DNA from: a virus
Direction: 5' to 3' (one strand)
Length of the DNA stretch: 22,458 nt
IMG/VR virus record: IMGVR_UViG_3300030451_004171
Location: 1 to 22,458 of that record
A model generated the notes under the pieces. That model had not been told where the DNA came from. It made no database searches and saw nothing but the letters and a program-made list of their open reading frames with translations. This document shows, in pieces, positions 20,139 through 22,458 of the stretch. How positions within the stretch are numbered: position 1 is the stretch's first letter; each line of letters opens with the position of its first letter. The translations under genes were made by a program, and so were the position numbers.

Positions 20139-20383
20139 TATTTACCTCTCATCTTTTTTCTTACTGACCTAGAATAACTAGCTCTTTGTTTACCTTTTCT
20201 AGTTGCTGCACGTTTCTTTCTATTCTCATAGGCTTTTTGGCTCTTAGAAAGGCTATCACGCACAGATTTAGGCAAGTACCTACCTCTCTTACTCTTTGGC
20301 TTTTTCTTATCGCCTTTGCTTATATAATCCCATTTTTGAGATGTCCATTTTTTCAAAGACCTTTGTGATTTTTTAAGTGCCAT
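20138..20383 (-). CDS. Very basic small protein (81 aa)
   Basis: About half of the residues are Lys or Arg; it starts MALKKSQRSLKKWTSQKWDY and ends RKKMRGK. It overlaps both neighbours by one base (TAATG). Position among head genes and charge suggest binding to packaged DNA or capsid interior, but no family was recognised. It is one of four consecutive basic genes. Confidence 0.7.
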   Translation of the reverse strand: MALKKSQRSLKKWTSQKWDYISKGDKKKPKSKRGRYLPKSVRDSLSKSQKAYENRKKRAATRKGKQRASYSRSVRKKMRGK

Positions 20384-20571
20384 TATTTATACCCACCACC
20401 TTTAGCTTTATATTGACGAGCTAACATCTGTGCTTTACGAGCAGACCATTGTCCTGCTCTACCACCTTTAGAGCCTCTAAGTATCTTTTGAAATAATCTT
20501 TTACGCATAGTTGGCTTAGTATAATTACCTGCTTTATTTACTGTTGATTTTCTTTTTTTCTTTCTTGCCAT
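20383..20571 (-). CDS. Basic small protein (62 aa), possibly DUF5872-like
   Basis: Starts MARKKKRKSTVNKAGNYTKP and ends with SARKAQMLARQYKAKGGGYK; the GGRAGQWSARKAQ-LAR-YKAKGGGY pattern recalls a small domain of unknown function seen in viruses (DUF5872 from memory, uncertain). Strongly cationic with glycine turns. It follows the 85-residue basic gene by three bases. The role in DNA condensation or the head is inferred. Confidence 0.65.
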   Translation of the reverse strand: MARKKKRKSTVNKAGNYTKPTMRKRLFQKILRGSKGGRAGQWSARKAQMLARQYKAKGGGYK

Positions 20572-20574
20572 AAT

Positions 20575-20832
20575 TTACCATGCCTTGCAAGACCAATATC
20601 TTGCTGTTGTTTTATCTTTAGCTGTAGCACATCTGTGCCTAGCTCTAAACGACTTTCTTCTAGCAGGGCTAGTTTTTTTAATTCTCATATTAGGATCACC
20701 AAAGGTTATTCTTTTTACTCTACCTTTAGCTCTTACATAGACCTGACTTTTCTTTCTTCCATAACCTGCTTGTCCTCGTCTAATACGAGTTGGCTTATTT
20801 AATCTAACTGATTTACCTTTATACTTAGCCAT
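20575..20832 (-). CDS. Basic protein with two Cys (85 aa)
   Basis: Starts MAKYKGKSVRLNKPTRIRRG and ends RYWSCKAW. Lys/Arg content is very high and evenly spread (GQAGYGRKKSQVYVRAKGRV; FRARHRCATAKDKTTARYWS). C68 and C82 could form a pair or a small metal site. RBS AGGAAAAAG comes from the end of the previous 27-residue gene. Unrecognised. Confidence 0.65.
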   Translation of the reverse strand: MAKYKGKSVRLNKPTRIRRGQAGYGRKKSQVYVRAKGRVKRITFGDPNMRIKKTSPARRKSFRARHRCATAKDKTTARYWSCKAW

Positions 20833-20833
20833 T

Positions 20834-20917
20834 TCACTTTTTCCTGCGTTTCATACCCTTTTTCATTTTTCTTTTCTTCATTTTCATTTTCTTCTTTTTT
20901 CCATGATGATATGGCAT
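20834..20917 (-). CDS. 27-residue poly-basic peptide
   Basis: Found by hand: ATG 20917 after a near-ideal RBS (GGAGGTTAAT), giving MPYHHGKKKKMKMKKRKMKK and seven further residues; 16 of 27 are Lys or Arg, plus two His. It ends one base before the next gene. The strong RBS and tight spacing argue it is translated. It recalls protamine-like peptides; role unknown. Confidence 0.6.
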   Translation of the reverse strand: MPYHHGKKKKMKMKKRKMKKGMKRRKK

Positions 20918-20927
20918 ATTAACCTCC

Positions 20928-22458
20928 TTAACCTAAACTTATTATTCTTATTTGTGTGTCTGATTTTTGATTGCAACTTCTAGCACCTAGTGTAAGTATT
21001 CCTGAACCATCTGAGCCACCTGAAAAACCTGCTTTTGTATTAGCACTAACAACAAACTCTGCATTAGGATAAGCATTTAAATTTATCTCACCTGTTTCAT
21101 AGTTTAATGTTCCTGTGCCACCTGCTCCTGATAAATTACCCATGCCATCATCAAGCAAGAAAGCATTAGTATTTTTCTTTGTTGCAAAGGTTACTGGGTC
21201 TTGTAAGGTATCATCTGGCAATCTTCCTGCTACTGCCTTCTCTAAAGCACCAGCAGCTGGTATAATTCCTACGCCTAATGGTGTAGTTCCTGAACTTCCA
21301 TCAGCTATGGCTATTGCACCTGTAGACAATCTTGAGCCACTTGTTATTCTAACATCACCATCTATAATTGCTATGGTAGCTTTTTTACCTTTCAAGTTTG
21401 TGCCTGTTGTAAACTTATCATTGATAGCAGATTGTATTTTTCCAATAACATTACCAAAAGTAACATCACTTGAATCTGTTGTAAAACTTAAATCATCTGA
21501 ACTGCCACCATCTATTGTAAGTGCTATAGTGTAAGTTGTAGATACTGCTAGACCTGTCTTTGTGCTAGGTGTAATACCTGCTAGTCCAAATTCTTGATAA
21601 CCACTTTCATAAAACTTTATTGCTACTGAGCCTGCTACTAATCCATCTACAACAGCATCAGATGTTCTGCCAAAACCAAAAAAGTTCATAGCTCTAAATC
21701 TACCACTTGCATTAGTCTTAACTACTGTAGCACTACCATTACCACCACCATTATAAGATGTATCATCAAAGTCATGGTGCATATTAAAAAATGGTAATCT
21801 TACTGCAACATCATCTGCATGAGTTGCTGCTGTTGAGCCAAACAACCCTCTTTCTATTGTCAATGTACTGTTCGCTAAATCTGCACCTGTGCCTACTGCT
21901 GTAACTCTACAAATTTCATTTTCTAATCTAATTAAATCATTTACTTTGAAAAACTTACTATGTCCATTTTCGAGGTTTAGAGTAGTGTGTGTTGCGTCTG
22001 AACCAATAGTTGCTGAAGTAGCATGGTCTACATCTGCACCACTATCAACATATTCATTAGAATCAGGTACTGAATTATCAACTTCTACACCTAAACCACA
22101 GCCAAAATTAGTAGAAGCACCTAAGAATCTATCATTAGGCAAGTAGATACATTCTCCTGCTGGCACTAAAAATCTTAAAAAATGACTACCTGCTGATACA
22201 GTATCTGCTGTATCAGTAGCATTATCAACAGTATATTCTGATGTTTCTACACCAATCTCACAAGCTACATTTCCTGTGTTTTCTACTAAAATAGCTTTTG
22301 GAAAAACCATTGTGTCAGAGGATACACCATCACCATAAGCTATGATTTGTGTAGGTCTGTTAGCATTATCTACTCTCATAATCTTATCAAATATTACTTC
22401 ATAGTTGCCTGTGATAGTTTTTAGAAACTCACCTTTGTCTGTTATTAATCTAATTTCT
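20928..22458 (-). CDS. Head-region structural protein (5' end beyond right edge)
   Basis: The frame stays open upstream of the first in-window ATG (22379) to the edge, 26 codons further (EIRLITDKGEF... in frame), and that ATG has no RBS, so the true start probably lies outside; at least 509 residues are present. It is Gly/Ser/Thr/Asp-rich with expected beta structure. NDLIRLENEICRVTAVGTGA and TIERGLFGSTAATHADDVAV form a pattern common in phage surface proteins. The C-terminus is LGARSCNQKSDTQIRIISLG. It lies before the basic peptides and the connector, so a head decoration or capsid-associated protein is the best guess. It is not a recognised major capsid fold. Confidence 0.6.
   Translation of the reverse strand, partial: EIRLITDKGEFLKTITGNYEVIFDKIMRVDNANRPTQIIAYGDGVSSDTMVFPKAILVENTGNVACEIGVETSEYTVDNATDTADTVSAGSHFLRFLVPAGECIYLPNDRFLGASTNFGCGLGVEVDNSVPDSNEYVDSGADVDHATSATIGSDATHTTLNLENGHSKFFKVNDLIRLENEICRVTAVGTGADLANSTLTIERGLFGSTAATHADDVAVRLPFFNMHHDFDDTSYNGGGNGSATVVKTNASGRFRAMNFFGFGRTSDAVVDGLVAGSVAIKFYESGYQEFGLAGITPSTKTGLAVSTTYTIALTIDGGSSDDLSFTTDSSDVTFGNVIGKIQSAINDKFTTGTNLKGKKATIAIIDGDVRITSGSRLSTGAIAIADGSSGTTPLGVGIIPAAGALEKAVAGRLPDDTLQDPVTFATKKNTNAFLLDDGMGNLSGAGGTGTLNYETGEINLNAYPNAEFVVSANTKAGFSGGSDGSGILTLGARSCNQKSDTQIRIISLG

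Noticed and set aside
21115-21534. 139-codon plus-strand frame inside the right-edge structural gene
   Set aside because: Composition (Pro/Ser/Val repeats) is that of an antisense shadow of a Gly/Ser/Thr-rich gene; no RBS and opposite to the late operon.

Overview
The window is a piece of a very AT-rich (roughly 30% GC by eye) tailed-phage genome with siphovirus-type tail genes. Gene content (phage peptide deformylase, GP88-family protein, single-strand annealing protein plus SSB, small recombination nucleases, a Cys-rich early protein, a lambda-G/GT-like frameshift, a short tape measure) resembles uncultivated marine phages. The host cannot be read from the sequence. Many genes have clear Shine-Dalgarno (SD) sites (GGAGG, AGGAGA, AAGGGG), which argues against a typical Bacteroidota host. 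No tRNA, integrase, DNA polymerase or replicative helicase is visible.

Layout. Bases 1-777 (minus) hold a 79-residue orphan gene and the small terminase, which runs off the left edge. Bases 778-1158 are a divergent control region. Bases 1159-9328 (plus) are the early/replication region, in blocks separated by non-coding control DNA: 1159-2798 (small orphans and a GP88-family protein, ending in a terminator), 2850-3293 (AT-rich region with three 20-bp tandem repeats and repeated TATAAT boxes), 3294-4687 (peptide deformylase and small orphans), 4688-5093 (a probable structured RNA of about 270 nt flanked by TATAAT arrays), and 5094-9328 (annealing protein, SSB, replication-protein-like gene, C5 methyltransferase, Holliday-junction-resolvase-like, HNH and PD-(D/E)XK-like nucleases, and a last gene resembling phage recombination accessory proteins). 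Bases 9329-22458 (minus) are the late region, transcribed right to left: an edge-truncated structural protein, four very basic small proteins, a connector-like protein, tail terminator, major tail protein, tail assembly chaperones joined by a predicted -1 frameshift, tape measure, baseplate/tip proteins (one ending in a dockerin-like double repeat) and a distal structural protein. The two transcription directions meet at 9328/9329 with stop codons directly abutting.

The most unusual signal is a possible RNA-based translational control scheme. Early genes use two near-identical ribosome-binding cassettes: class I, AAAAGGGGTT before 1331, 1690 and 1977; class II, GAGAGTTAA before 3294 and 5094. 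Two structured non-coding elements carry exact complements of them. A predicted hairpin loop at 4902-4917 displays AACCCCUUUU (10 nt against class I). The nested hairpin at 6959-7020 carries UCUUAACUCUC (11 nt against the 5094 site) and also CCUCCUUA, identical to the conserved 3' end of 16S rRNA. The complementarity is visible in the sequence; the regulatory role is inference, and chance matching of low-complexity sites has to be excluded.
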